Shown here one piece after another: positions 26,482-35,116 of a stretch of 35,116 nucleotides of DNA (position 1 is the first letter of the stretch; every line of letters begins with the position of its first letter). The stretch comes from Bifidobacterium vansinderenii (GTDB taxonomy: Bacteria > Actinomycetota > Actinomycetes > Actinomycetales > Bifidobacteriaceae), in NCBI RefSeq assembly GCF_002234915.1, contig NZ_NEWD01000030.1:1-35116 (forward strand), given 5' to 3'. Below the pieces are notes generated by a model. The model was not told the origin of the DNA. It did not search any database and saw only the letters and a program-made list of their open reading frames with translations. The position numbers were made by a program, and so were the translations under genes.

Positions 26482-26812
26482 CTTGAGTTATATGGAGCGT
26501 GATGCTCCGGGGCGCTCCCCTCTGTCCGACGGAGTCGGACATCTCCCCTCCGTGGGGAGGGGAGACGAGAAGGACAGTGTTGAGTTATGTGGGGCGTGAT
26601 GCCCCGGGTCTCTCCTCTGTTTGGCGAGGCCAGACATCTCCCCTCCCCTGGAGGGGAGACCAAGGAGGGGGACGTGTTTGGTTGTGGAGGGTGGTTGACT
26701 TGTAGCCCTCCCCTCTGTCTGGCGGGGCCAGACATCTCCCCTCCCTTGGAGGGGAGACCAGGCACCTCATCCGTCCGGCTTGGCCGGACACCTTCCCCTC
26801 GAGGGGAAGGGA
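26482..26812. repeat. cluster of four REP-like elements between the pilin genes
   Basis: A ~97-base unit is tandemly repeated (about 26482-26578 and 26579-26675). Each begins TTGAGTTAT, then a small hairpin, then a REP-like two-hairpin unit. The small hairpins are GGAGC-GTGAT-GCTCC and GGGGC-GTGAT-GCCCC, so a base pair has changed on both sides. Further copies lie at 26704-26760 and 26763-26812. The whole 450-base gap between the tip and major pilin genes is made of them. Confidence 0.7.
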
Positions 26813-26837
26813 GAGGACTTGGGCCGAAGCGATTTAT

Positions 26838-29800
26838 TTAGAGGGCGCCTCCTAGCTGCGCGTCTTGTCGGCGCTTCCAGAGGCGGTAGGTGCCGCCGCC
26901 CAGGGCCCCGGCCAGAGCCAGCGCGGCGCCGAGAAGCAGCCAGTCGCGGGCCGTCCTTCCACCGGTGAGCGGCAGGGTCGACACGTTGACGGTGTGGGTG
27001 TTGGTGAAGTCGGACACCAGCACGCCGTTCCACTTGCCCTCCGAGTCGGCCTTCACCTCGACTCCGCCGCCCAGCAGACCCGGCTCGTTGCCCGAGTCGT
27101 TCAGCAGCCTCGTGAGCTTCGGCGTGGCCTTCAGCCCCTCGCCCGCCTTGTAGGTGACGGTGATGTCGAGCTGGTACTTGGCCTTGGAGTAGCGGATCAT
27201 GTTCTTCGTACCGCCCGAACCGGCCTCACCATCGCCCGAACCGCCGCCCGCACCCGACGAGTCAGCACCGGCGCCGAGCTCCTGCACGATGTAGCTGTAA
27301 GTGACCGTGCGCACACCCTCGCCATCGGCCTTCACGCCCTTGATGTCGTTCCAGTTGAACGAGAACGTGCCGAACGTGTCCGAATTGACCAGACCGTTAC
27401 CCTTGTCGCCGCCGTTCGCGCCCGGCTTCGAGATCGTCACCGTGCACGACGTCGCCGCAGAACCACCGTCCGAAGAACCGGCTGCAGCACCAGCACCGGC
27501 ATCGCCCAACTCCACCGACGGCTTCACGCATACATCAACCGGCGCCTCCGAAGTCCCCGCGCCACCGGTCGGCAGCGGTGCTGCACCGGCACCCTTCGTC
27601 TCGACCTCCGACGCATCCAACCGGAACTTGAAGCTCACGCCCTCCGGCCACGTCGGCTCCAAACCATCCACGGTCTTCCTCACCGCGGCGGTCGCAGTCG
27701 TCGGCTCCGGCGTATCGGCCACCTGCACCATCGCGGAACCGGTGACCAGCGAACTCAGCCGCTTATCGCCCAGCTCCACACGACCCACGCTCTTCTCCGC
27801 GCCCTTCGGCGCAGCATCCTGCGTCGTGGACGGCATCAGATAACCGGTATCCGCCACGTACACAAGGTTGCCGTCGCCGGTCTGCGGACCGTACTCCTGC
27901 ACCACGTTGCCGTCGGCCACCGAACCGTATGTCACGCCGATCGTCGTGTCCTTCGCTGCGCCCGTCGTCTTCACGGCACCGTCGGCCACACGCGCGGTCT
28001 GCACGTCGGTCAGCGACGTATCCTCGGCCTTGTCGTCATCCGTCTTCGTATACAGATGCGGAGTCATCCGCAACCAGGTCAGCGTGCTGTCGACCGTCGG
28101 CGAACTGCCGTACGTGTTCATGGTCTTGACGAGGTTGCCCACGCCACGCACCACCTTCACGCCGTCATCCTTCTCACCGGCGTTCACGAACACACCCCAC
28201 TGGTTGATCACGACCTCCACGACCTTGTCGCTGGCCGTGTAACCCTTGGGCGCCTTGGTCTCCACGATGTAATACGTGACACTCGCATCATTGCCGTCAC
28301 TGGTCGACCCACCGGACAGTTTCACGCCCGCGCTGTTCGGGAACGTGCCGGATCCGTTGAAGCGCGGTTCGGTCACGCCGGCCGCGTTCACGTCCTTGGC
28401 TGAACCGGACTTCGTATGATCGGCCGTGGTCAGCGAGTCGACGGGTGTGCACGTGTTCTGCACCATCTGCACTGCGCTGGTCTTCCCATCCGCGGAAGCC
28501 GTCGCCGAGCAGTCGCCGTCCTTGCGATAGATCCTGAACTCCGCCCCGTTCAACGGCGTCTCGTCCTGATCCACCTTCTGCACCGACACCGTGTTGCGGA
28601 TGTTCGACACGTACAGCATCACGGCGAACGTGCGCTTGAACGCGCTGTCGGAGTTGGTGTCCGTCTCGTCGGTGTTTTCCAGCAGATACGTGTTGTTCGC
28701 GTTCACGCCCGCGTTCGTGTCGGACTTCGACCAGTAGTAGCCGACGGAGTACTTTGCCGCGTTCTCGTCGCCGTTCCAGTAGTAGTAGTCGCGGATGTCG
28801 CCCGGCAGATCCTCGAGCATCACGTCGTAGCTGCCGCTCGACGACAGACGGAACTTGTGCGGACTGTTCTGGAACGCCTCCATCACAGCCTTCATATCGG
28901 AGTCGCCGCCCTGGCTCTCCGCGGCTGTGGTCTTCCACCCGTCGATCTGATCGCCGTAGATGCCACGCCATTTGTCGTTGGCGTCCTTCTGGAACACGAC
29001 GGCGAACAGCGTTCCGTCCTTCACCTTGTCGGCGTCCAGATGATGCTTCTTGCCGCTCTTGTCGGTGTAGTACAGATTGCTTTCGTCGGGCGCGCTGACC
29101 TGCACCTGCGCCATGGCGAGCGAACCCGTGTCCCACGCGTTGCCGTCACTGCTCGACGTGCTGGGATCGCTGACGAGCACGCCGGAGTCGCTGGCACTGC
29201 CGACGGGCGACGGATTCGTCTGATACAGCAGATGCATGTCGCCGGCCTTGCGATAGCCGTCCGGCACGGTGGTCTCCGACAGGATGAAATGATTGCCGTG
29301 CTCCTGGGCGATGACGTCCATGAACACCGGCTCGCCGTCGGACGGATCTACGAGGTTCAGATGACCGTTGTCGTCGGTGGTGCCGGCCGCCACGACCTCG
29401 TCCTTCTTCGAGTACTTGTCGTCGCTCGCGTACAGCGTGAAGCCGGCACCCGGAACGGCGTTGCCCTCCTGGTCGATCTTGATGACGTTGCTCTCCGGCG
29501 CGGTGACGAGGTTGAAGCGCAGACTCATGTCCGAGTCCGTCCAGCCGCGTTCCATGTAGTAGAACTTCAGCGTGTGGTAGGTGTTGTCGGCGAACTTATC
29601 GCCGTCCCACGAGGTGGAACCCAGTCGATCCGCCGCTGCGAACGCCTCCCTGAGTGTGGTGGTCTCGACCGGGCTGACCACCTGATTCTTGTTGTTCAGC
29701 ACGGCACGCTCGATCTTGCCGGTACTGAAGTCGATCTTCAGCGAGGAACTGTCGTGGATACCACCCAGATCACCGACGAGCACGTCGTCGATGAACACCC

Positions 29801-31255
29801 ACACGTCGTCGTCGCCGGAGAACTCGTAGGTCACGGGCGTGGTCGGATCAACCACCGTATGACCGCCGTTCTTCTGCACGAAACGACTGCTCATGGTCAG
29901 ACCAAGATAGTGGTTGAGTCGCGGATCACGCGAAGTGACGCTTCCGTCGTATACCAGATGACCGTCACTATCCGTCACCGGCTTGGTGCCGTTGTCGGTA
30001 GTCTTGAACACTTCCGCAGCCGTGTTGAGCGGGAAGAACTGGCCGGGCGCTGTGTTGTTTCCCGACATCACGGCCTTGGCATCGTACAGACGGAACGAAT
30101 TGCTCGTCTTGTCGTAGGACGCGAAGTTCTGCTGACTGTTGTACGTGTAGTAGCCGTCGATGAGCTGGAACAGGCCCCTCACACCCGTGTACGAACGCTT
30201 GCCGTCCTGCGCGGACGTGTCGAACAGGTACGACAGCGATTCGTCCCGCACGAGACCGGTGACGTTGTGATCGGCGCTGTCGTCCTTCTTGAGCTTCGGG
30301 TAGCCGTCCACCAGTGTGTTGTAGACCATGCCGGAGCGGTAGGGGCCGTAGCTTTTGCCGGCCGGTGCCATCCAGCTGTTGTGCAGTTTGTACTGGTCCT
30401 GCGAATACGGGTAGCTGGGGTCCTTGTGCGCCTCGCGGTTGAAGTGCAGCTGGTGGCCGTTGTTGATGCTGCCGGTCCAGTACGGGTAGGCTCCGTCGAT
30501 CGCCCGATACTGACCGTCGGACGCGTCCTCGGCATCCCACCAGTAGTCGAACAGATTCGTGGTGGTGCCGCTCGGGTTCTCCACGTCCTCGGTAACGATG
30601 TGCTTGTCGAAGATGCTGTTGTCGACGGCGGTGGCCGGACGCTTGCAGTGCAGTTTGGACTGATAGTCGGCCACAGTAGTGCAGTCGATCAGGTCGGCGT
30701 CGGTCGCGGACGAGGATGCGGCGGCGGAATCAGCGGAATCGGCGGACTGGGAGTCGGCTTCATCGGAGGACTGCGAATCGTCGCTCTGGGTGGTCTGTGC
30801 ATCGGTGCCGGAGGCGGAGGCGGCATCGGAATTTGCGCCGCCGTCGGTGCTCTGCGAATGGTCGGCGTCGGCGGACGCATTGCCGGAAGAGGCATCGGCG
30901 TTCGGGGATGCGGAATTAGAGGACTGCGAATCGGACTTCGCATCGGTGGAAGCGGATTCGCCAGATGTCTTGGCATCGGTCGAACCGGACTTGGCGGAAT
31001 CGTCGGAGGTCGCGCCAGCGGTTGCGGACGGAACAGCGTCAGTCGATGCGGACGATGCGGCACTGGGCGAGGTAGTCGACGCCGACGAGGCAGATGAGGA
31101 TTCCGACGAGGTGGCGGCTGAGGCGGTATCGACGGCCGCCAGGGATCCGAGCATGCACACGGCCGCCGTCGCGGCAGCGACGGAACGCAGGGAATGCCCG
31201 ATCAGAGGGCTCCAAAACCGGAGACCCCCCCCCGCGAATACTTCGGCAACCTCAT
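26838..31255 (-). CDS. large tip pilin/adhesin, LPXTG-anchored, phase-variable (frame OFF here)
   Basis: In the ON frame this is a secreted surface protein of about 1470 residues. Order: signal peptide; Ser/Asp/Ala-rich stalk (about 50-190); a fibro-slime/PA14-like lectin domain with DDDVWVFIDDVLVGDLGG near 485; CnaB-type domains near 595 (KIDQEGNAVPGAGFTLYA ... VPDGY) and 900 (VQKVDQDETPLNGAEFRIY ... APKGY); then LPLTG about 40 residues from the end, a membrane segment and a basic tail. This is the layout of tip pilins. The ATG at 31255 follows AAGGAGAGAG, but G9 at 31225-31233 leads it to a TGA after 17 codons; G10 restores the frame. A GTG at 31295 is in frame with G9 but lacks a ribosome binding site. 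The major pilin gene follows. Confidence 0.88.
31225..31233 (-). repeat. G9 tract, predicted phase-variation switch
   Basis: Nine G on the coding (minus) strand lie eight codons after the ATG at 31255, at the start of the signal peptide. With nine, translation gives MRLPKYSRGGVSGFGAL and stops. With ten or seven, it continues into RFWSPLIGHSLRS and a normal signal peptide. Poly-G slippage switches are known for bifidobacterial pilus genes. Confidence 0.85.
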
Positions 31256-31422
31256 GCTCAACTCTCTCCTTCCGGCATGCCACCGGGACGTCCACGCAAT
31301 GTTCCCGATACGACGCAGCGAATTCATCAGCATTGCCGCATCATTGGGCCACATACCCTCGCATACGAGGTAAGTGTACCCACCATACAAGATTTTCGGG
31401 GGCATATTTCACAAAACGATTC

Positions 31423-31542
31423 AAACGTTTCAACCGTTGCAATGATTGATATACACCCCTATTACCAGACATAGACCCCCTACTTATAAAGGGGTATAGG
31501 GGTGGTCTCGAGATCTGAAGGGGGAAATTAGAGAGCGCTCAC
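31423..31542. promoter_or_regulatory. operator-like sites upstream of the pilus genes
   Basis: Three signals lie 170-290 bases before the tip pilin start. AAACGTTT (31423-31430), in a TTCAAACGTTTCAA context, is like a LacI-family site. A nested palindrome has arms CACCCCTAT / ATAGGGGTG (31454-31462 / 31496-31504) and an inner ACCCC / GGGGT. A LacI-like GAGCGCTC core lies at 31533-31540. No promoter boxes are certain. The remainder of 31256-31690 shows nothing else. Confidence 0.35.
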
Positions 31543-31694
31543 TTAATTGAAATATCGGCGCCGCGATCATCATTGACCGTCATTTATATGCGCATACGCG
31601 TTTGGCGATGCCGAGAGCCGCAAAAATCGGCAGCACCCCCCATCATCCACCCTTTGCAAAGATGTATCACATTATGAAACGCCCGCATCCATAC

Positions 31695-31726
31695 AAAAAA
31701 CGGGACCAGGCACAGGCCTGATCCCG
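31695..31726 (-). terminator. intrinsic terminator of ilvA
   Basis: On the minus strand an 11-bp stem (CGGGATCAGGC / GCCTGGTCCCG, one G-T pair) with a 4-base loop is followed by six T. It lies about 30 bases after the ilvA stop. Confidence 0.9.
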
Positions 31727-31757
31727 AATATCGACTAATCGATCGTACGAATACGCG

Positions 31758-33023
31758 TCAGTACACGCGACGGGGCTGGAAGCCGGCGGCGCGCAGGGCG
31801 GCGAGGATCCTGTCAATATGATCCGGACCGTTCGTCTCCACCGTCACACCCAGCGACACGGCGTTCGTGTAATGGCCGGACGCCTTGAACTGGTCGTGAT
31901 CCAGCTGGATCACGTTCGCGCGCTGCTCGGCCAGCAGCGTGGCCACCTTCACCAGCTGACCCGGCGTATCCGGCAGTTCCACCTCGAAGTTCATGATGCG
32001 ACCACGCGCGATCATGCCCTTCTGGATCACCGCGCCGATCGTCACCGTATCGATGTTGCCGCCGGACATGATCGGCACCACCACATGCGGGCCGGGAGCC
32101 GACGCGAACTTGCGCGAACGCAGGTTCAGATGCTCGAGCGCAGCCAGCGACACCGCACCGGCGGCCTCCACCACCAGCTTATGCTTCTCCAGCATGAGCA
32201 GGATCATCTCATTGATGTCGCGCTCGGTGACCGTCACCAGATCGTCAAGGAACTCGTTGAGCAGCGCGAACGTCAGATCGCCCGGATGCTTCACCGCCAC
32301 GCCCTCCGCGGACGTAACCACCTGCTCGGCCTCAACCACATGACCGGCACGGAACGAATTCAGGAACGCGGGGCTGCCCTCCGGGATCGCGCCGATCACG
32401 CGCACCTCCGGACGGAACGTCTTGATCGCGAGCGCCACGCCGGCGCCCAGACCGCCGCCGCCCAGCGGGACCACCACGTCGGTCACGTCCGGCACGTCCT
32501 CGAGGATCTCCAGGCCGATCGTGCCCTGACCACACACCACCTCGTAGTCGTCGAACGGCGGCACGAAGATCATGCCCTGCTCGTCGCTCAGCTTCTGCGC
32601 GTAGGCGGCGGCCTCGTCGAACACGTCGCCGTGCAGCACCACGTCGGCGCCGTACGCCTTGGTGGCGTCCACCTTGAGCGGCGGGGTGATCTGCGGCATG
32701 CAGATCGTGGCCTTGGCTCCGCGCTCGCGGGCGGCGTACGCCACGCCCTGCGCATGGTTGCCGGCGGACGCGGTCACGATGCCGCGGGCCAGCTCCTCGT
32801 CGCTGAGCGAGGCGATCTTGTTGTAGGCGCCGCGAATCTTGAACGAGCCGGTGACCTGCAGGTTCTCCGGCTTGAGGAGAATCTTGTGGCCGGTCATGTC
32901 GGACAGAACGGGGGATTCAATGATGCGGGTGTGGCGAGCCGTGCCCTTGAGTCGCTTCGCCGCGAGCTTCAATTCCTCGGCATGGTCGCGCTGCAGATTC
33001 TTGATGACGTCTTTCTGATCCAT
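31758..33023 (-). CDS. ilvA: threonine ammonia-lyase (threonine dehydratase)
   Basis: This PLP enzyme converts threonine to 2-oxobutanoate and ammonia, the first step towards isoleucine. In 421 residues the PLP lysine is Lys62 (GSFKIRGAYNK), followed by SAGNHAQGVAYAA and the phosphate-binding loop PLGGGGLGAG. A single C-terminal ACT-like domain begins near GRIMNFEVELPDTPGQL (about 330-421). This is the short Gram-positive form; E. coli IlvA has two ACT-like domains. The frame can begin at a TTG (33032), but the ATG at 33023 is preferred. No Shine-Dalgarno site is seen and TAAGAT lies upstream, so the mRNA may be leaderless. Confidence 0.93.
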   Translation of the reverse strand: MDQKDVIKNLQRDHAEELKLAAKRLKGTARHTRIIESPVLSDMTGHKILLKPENLQVTGSFKIRGAYNKIASLSDEELARGIVTASAGNHAQGVAYAARERGAKATICMPQITPPLKVDATKAYGADVVLHGDVFDEAAAYAQKLSDEQGMIFVPPFDDYEVVCGQGTIGLEILEDVPDVTDVVVPLGGGGLGAGVALAIKTFRPEVRVIGAIPEGSPAFLNSFRAGHVVEAEQVVTSAEGVAVKHPGDLTFALLNEFLDDLVTVTERDINEMILLMLEKHKLVVEAAGAVSLAALEHLNLRSRKFASAPGPHVVVPIMSGGNIDTVTIGAVIQKGMIARGRIMNFEVELPDTPGQLVKVATLLAEQRANVIQLDHDQFKASGHYTNAVSLGVTVETNGPDHIDRILAALRAAGFQPRRVY

Positions 33024-33200
33024 GAATGTCAATCTTAAGAGGCTGTCTCAACAAGCGGGAAGTCGGGACGCGAGGCGTTCCGGCATGCGGGCATCCGGAT
33101 TTTTTCAACAAAACGTAACGCGGCATTCAGATTCGTAAGCGAACTTGGCCATATTCGCACACTAGATTCGGCATTGAGAATTAAGGGAAGTGAAATCGAC

Positions 33201-33614
33201 ATGATGAGCATGGGCATGAGTATGGGCAAAGAGATGGAAGCGGACGGCATGATCTTCTCCAGGGAACCGCAGAGGCCGGCGGTGAAGGACGCTACGGACA
33301 GGCACGGCGAGCAGCACGGCATCGAGCACGGGAACAGCGGTCGCGGCGCCGGCGGCACTGGCACTCATGGTATGCATCGGGTAAGGGCGAGGATCGCGGC
33401 CATTCTGGTCGGCGCCGGCGCAGCGCTCGCCATGCTGCTGTCGCCTGCGCTGGCTCTGGCCGCCGAGGCCACCGGCAATGTCGTTTCCGATCGCACGCCG
33501 CTTACCGGCATGGACATGCTCAGCGTGGTCGGGCTGATGGCCGTGATGGTGGCGGTGGGTGCGTGCATCATCCTCCACCGCACGCATTCCGATAACTCCT
33601 CGAACATAAAGTAG
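33201..33614 (+). CDS. small Met/His-rich membrane protein with a TPLTG motif
   Basis: This 137-residue protein is of no recognised family. Residues 1-17 are Met-rich (MMSMGMSMGKEMEADGM) and residues 34-59 hold five His, mostly as HG pairs. A signal-like hydrophobic segment covers 62-88 and ends ALALAAEA. Only about ten residues follow before TPLTG (99-103), a second hydrophobic segment (104-126) and a short polar tail with an Arg and two His. The second half therefore looks like a tiny LPXTG-type wall protein with Thr in place of Leu. AAGGGAAG lies ten bases before the ATG at 33201. A TTG at 33174 and an internal ATG (residue 58) are alternatives. It is divergent from ilvA. Confidence 0.6.
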   Translation: MMSMGMSMGKEMEADGMIFSREPQRPAVKDATDRHGEQHGIEHGNSGRGAGGTGTHGMHRVRARIAAILVGAGAALAMLLSPALALAAEATGNVVSDRTPLTGMDMLSVVGLMAVMVAVGACIILHRTHSDNSSNIK

Positions 33615-33643
33615 GGCTTTCCGCTACTTTCATGGCTTTTCAT

Positions 33644-33893
33644 GGCTCCCCTCCCGGGGAGGGGAGCTGTCAGCACAGCTGACTGAGGGGAGGGATCAGA
33701 TCCCGCAACGACCCAAAACACACACCACGCGCAGCCAATCCGCCCCCACGCATCCTCTTAGGCATCCCCAACAACCAATCCCATCTGGCTCCGCACATAA
33801 TGACGATCTACGACCGCATTTTTCTGCTTGCCTGTTGACTCCATCACCTCATCAGTCAGGCTACGCCTGACAGCTTCCCCTCAAGGGGAAGCC
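33644..33893. repeat. two REP-like elements
   Basis: One copy, inverted relative to most, lies at 33644-33695 (CTCCCCTC/GAGGGGAG, then GTCAGC/GCTGAC). The other, of the CCTCATCAGTC subtype, lies at 33845-33893. The stretch between them has no gene. Confidence 0.65.
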
Positions 33894-33933
33894 AAGTTTT
33901 CAACCAATCCGTCATCTGGCCCTATCCCCCGAT

Positions 33934-34159
33934 TTAGAGGTCCTCCTTCATATAGGCATAGGGCCGCATAAGGTCCCGGAAGACAGCTTTCTTGCCGAAG
34001 CAATGCAATATTGCAGATCCGCGAGTGTAAGAGCGTGACCTCTGGTTTTCCAAGAACCTCCAAATCAATGGATAGCTCTCTGCATGCACCCGTGACAACG
34101 TTCCAACTGCGAGATAGGTCCGCAAAAGACGGTGATGGCATAAAAAATGCCGCCCTTCG
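33934..34159 (-). pseudogene. possible 3' remnant of a gene cut by the insertion sequence
   Basis: A minus-strand frame ends at TAA (33934-33936) and reads, in part, RTYLAVGTLSRVHAESYPLI, then WRFLENQRSRSYTRGSAILH. Its lower G+C and mixed composition look like coding sequence and differ from the neighbours. No good start codon or ribosome binding site is present, and the frame runs into the presumed left end of the insertion sequence. The family is not recognised. It may be the C-terminal end of a transferred gene, or chance. Confidence 0.3.
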
Positions 34160-35116
34160 ACGAACTCGGGGTTAAGTAAAGAAACGTGGGTCTTAAATCC
34201 GGGGCGAGGTGTTCTCCTGTCTTGCGTGTCGGGGTGTGATTAACGGTTTGGTTGTTAATCCGGCCGGGTGCTTGACTTTTCGGGTTGGCTTGTTCCATGA
34301 GCAGGAACAAGTCCTCGAAGGCGAGAAGATGCCCGGTGTGCAATGAGCCGATGCGCAAGAAGGGATTCACGAGGGCCGGGGCGCAGCGTTGGAGGTGCGA
34401 TGCGTGCCGGCTGAGCTCGACCATGAGACGGGAGGACCGGGCGCGCATGGCGGAGTTCCGTGCGTTCCTCTCATGGGTGACCGGCAAGCAGTCCATGGGC
34501 GAGGCCGCGGCCCGGCTCGGGATCACCCGGCAGGCGTTCGCCACCCGCATCGCGTGGTGCTGGAGGGTGGAGCCGACCCTTCCGTCCGTTTCGCGCTCCC
34601 ACCGGTATGTGATGGCGGACGGCACGTACGTGCCCTATGGCTGGTGCCTGCTGGTCCTGACCGGCGACGACGGCCGGCCGGTGAGGTGGCAGTGGTGCTC
34701 CACGGAGACGAAGCCGGCCTACCTGCAGCTGTTCCACGGGGTGAAGGGGCCGGGATTGCTGGTGTGCGACGGCGGCCAAGGCTGCCTGGCGGCCGCCGCG
34801 CAACGCTGGAAGGACGCTGCCGTGCAGCGGTGCCTCGTGCACGTGCTGCGCAACACGCGCGTCGATCTGACGAACAACCCCAAGAGCGAGGCGGGAAGGA
34901 AGCTGCTCAAGCTCGCCCGCGGGCTCACCAAGGTGAAAACCGCGGACGAGGCCGCCGCATGGCTCGCCGATCTCAACGCGTGGCACGGGGAGCACGGGGA
35001 TTACCTCAAGGAGAGAACCACCGCCAAACAGGATCCCATGCATGCGAGGGGCCGTAAATGGTGGTGGACGCACGAACGCCTGCGCCGCGCCTACTTCCGG
35101 CTCGTCAGGCTCAACC
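34160..35116 (+). mobile_element. left part of an IS1249-like insertion sequence (IS256 family)
   Basis: The element is identified by its transposase and runs off the window. Its left boundary is not certain; a non-coding lead of about 130 bases precedes the transposase, and the change in composition near 34150-34175 (GGGGTTAAGTAAAGAAACG) is a likely end. The right end is not present, so terminal repeats cannot be compared. Confidence 0.6.
34297..35116 (+). CDS. IS1249-like transposase (3' end outside the window)
   Basis: The frame is open from the ATG at 34297 to the window edge (273 codons). It begins with a zinc ribbon (CPVCNEPM ... WRCDAC, residues 12-45), then a helix-turn-helix (MGEAAARLGITRQAFATRI). 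The DDE-type core follows, with the first Asp in VMADGTYVP, the second in LLVCDGGQG and the family segment RCLVHVLRNTRVDLTNNP. This order is that of IS1249-group transposases. No frameshift or stop is seen in the visible part, so it may be active. Its ribosome binding site is poor, as is usual for transposases. Confidence 0.85.
   Translation, partial: MSRNKSSKARRCPVCNEPMRKKGFTRAGAQRWRCDACRLSSTMRREDRARMAEFRAFLSWVTGKQSMGEAAARLGITRQAFATRIAWCWRVEPTLPSVSRSHRYVMADGTYVPYGWCLLVLTGDDGRPVRWQWCSTETKPAYLQLFHGVKGPGLLVCDGGQGCLAAAAQRWKDAAVQRCLVHVLRNTRVDLTNNPKSEAGRKLLKLARGLTKVKTADEAAAWLADLNAWHGEHGDYLKERTTAKQDPMHARGRKWWWTHERLRRAYFRLVRLN

Noticed and set aside
28416-31097. A plus-strand frame of 893 residues opposite the tip pilin
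   Set aside because: It has no domain, start signal or ribosome binding site, and lies antisense to a well-supported adhesin gene.

Overview
The window looks like a chromosomal segment of an actinobacterium, most probably Bifidobacterium. The reasons are high G+C, the gene order ftsY-amtB-glnB-glnD, an intracellular GH51 arabinofuranosidase, LPXTG pilin genes, some genes with a -10 box directly in front of the start codon and no Shine-Dalgarno site (leaderless type), and many small palindromic repeats between genes. This is inferred from content; no database was searched and the species is not resolved.

Layout. 1-1141: the end of an unidentified gene, an AT-rich spacer with a tight cluster of DnaA-box-like sites (228-344), and an overlapping two-gene unit that resembles a toxin-antitoxin pair. 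1305-2678: a MATE efflux pump. 2952-8970 (minus strand): glnD, glnB/K, amtB and ftsY, that is PII signalling and ammonium transport next to the SRP receptor; a good intrinsic terminator separates glnB from glnD. 9283-12302: a small membrane protein, a TetR-type repressor and an alpha/beta hydrolase. The 630-base spacer between the last two holds two related palindromes, an 18-bp perfect palindrome, a G11 tract and a long hairpin. 12405-17626 (minus): two large YhgE/Pip-family membrane proteins with overlapping stop and start codons. 18077-22679: nagA, a hexose-6-phosphate epimerase and GH51 abfA (carbohydrate use). 22864-23124: a MITE-like element, followed by an unidentified HTH/coiled-coil protein. 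24708-31255 (minus): a pilus locus with a major pilin (LPVTG) and a very large tip-type pilin/adhesin (LPLTG), with no sortase gene in the window. 31758-33023: ilvA. 33201-33614: a small Met/His-rich membrane protein with a TPLTG motif. From about 34160 to the end: the left part of an IS1249-like insertion sequence, with its transposase frame open to the window edge.

The most striking signal is the 5' end of the large pilin gene. The only ATG with a good ribosome binding site (31255) is followed by a run of nine G (31225-31233) that puts it out of frame with the pilin, giving a 17-residue peptide. Ten G (or seven) would join it to a normal signal peptide and the whole adhesin. This is the signature of a slipped-strand ON/OFF switch, here read in the OFF state.

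A second theme is structured non-coding DNA. There are three related long nested inverted repeats (11006-11083, 17838-18031, 20695-20894), more than a dozen copies of a two-hairpin REP-like element (concentrated around the pilin genes, one tandemly duplicated with compensatory stem changes, one split by a ~100-bp insertion with short terminal repeats), and a ~261-bp MITE-like palindrome.
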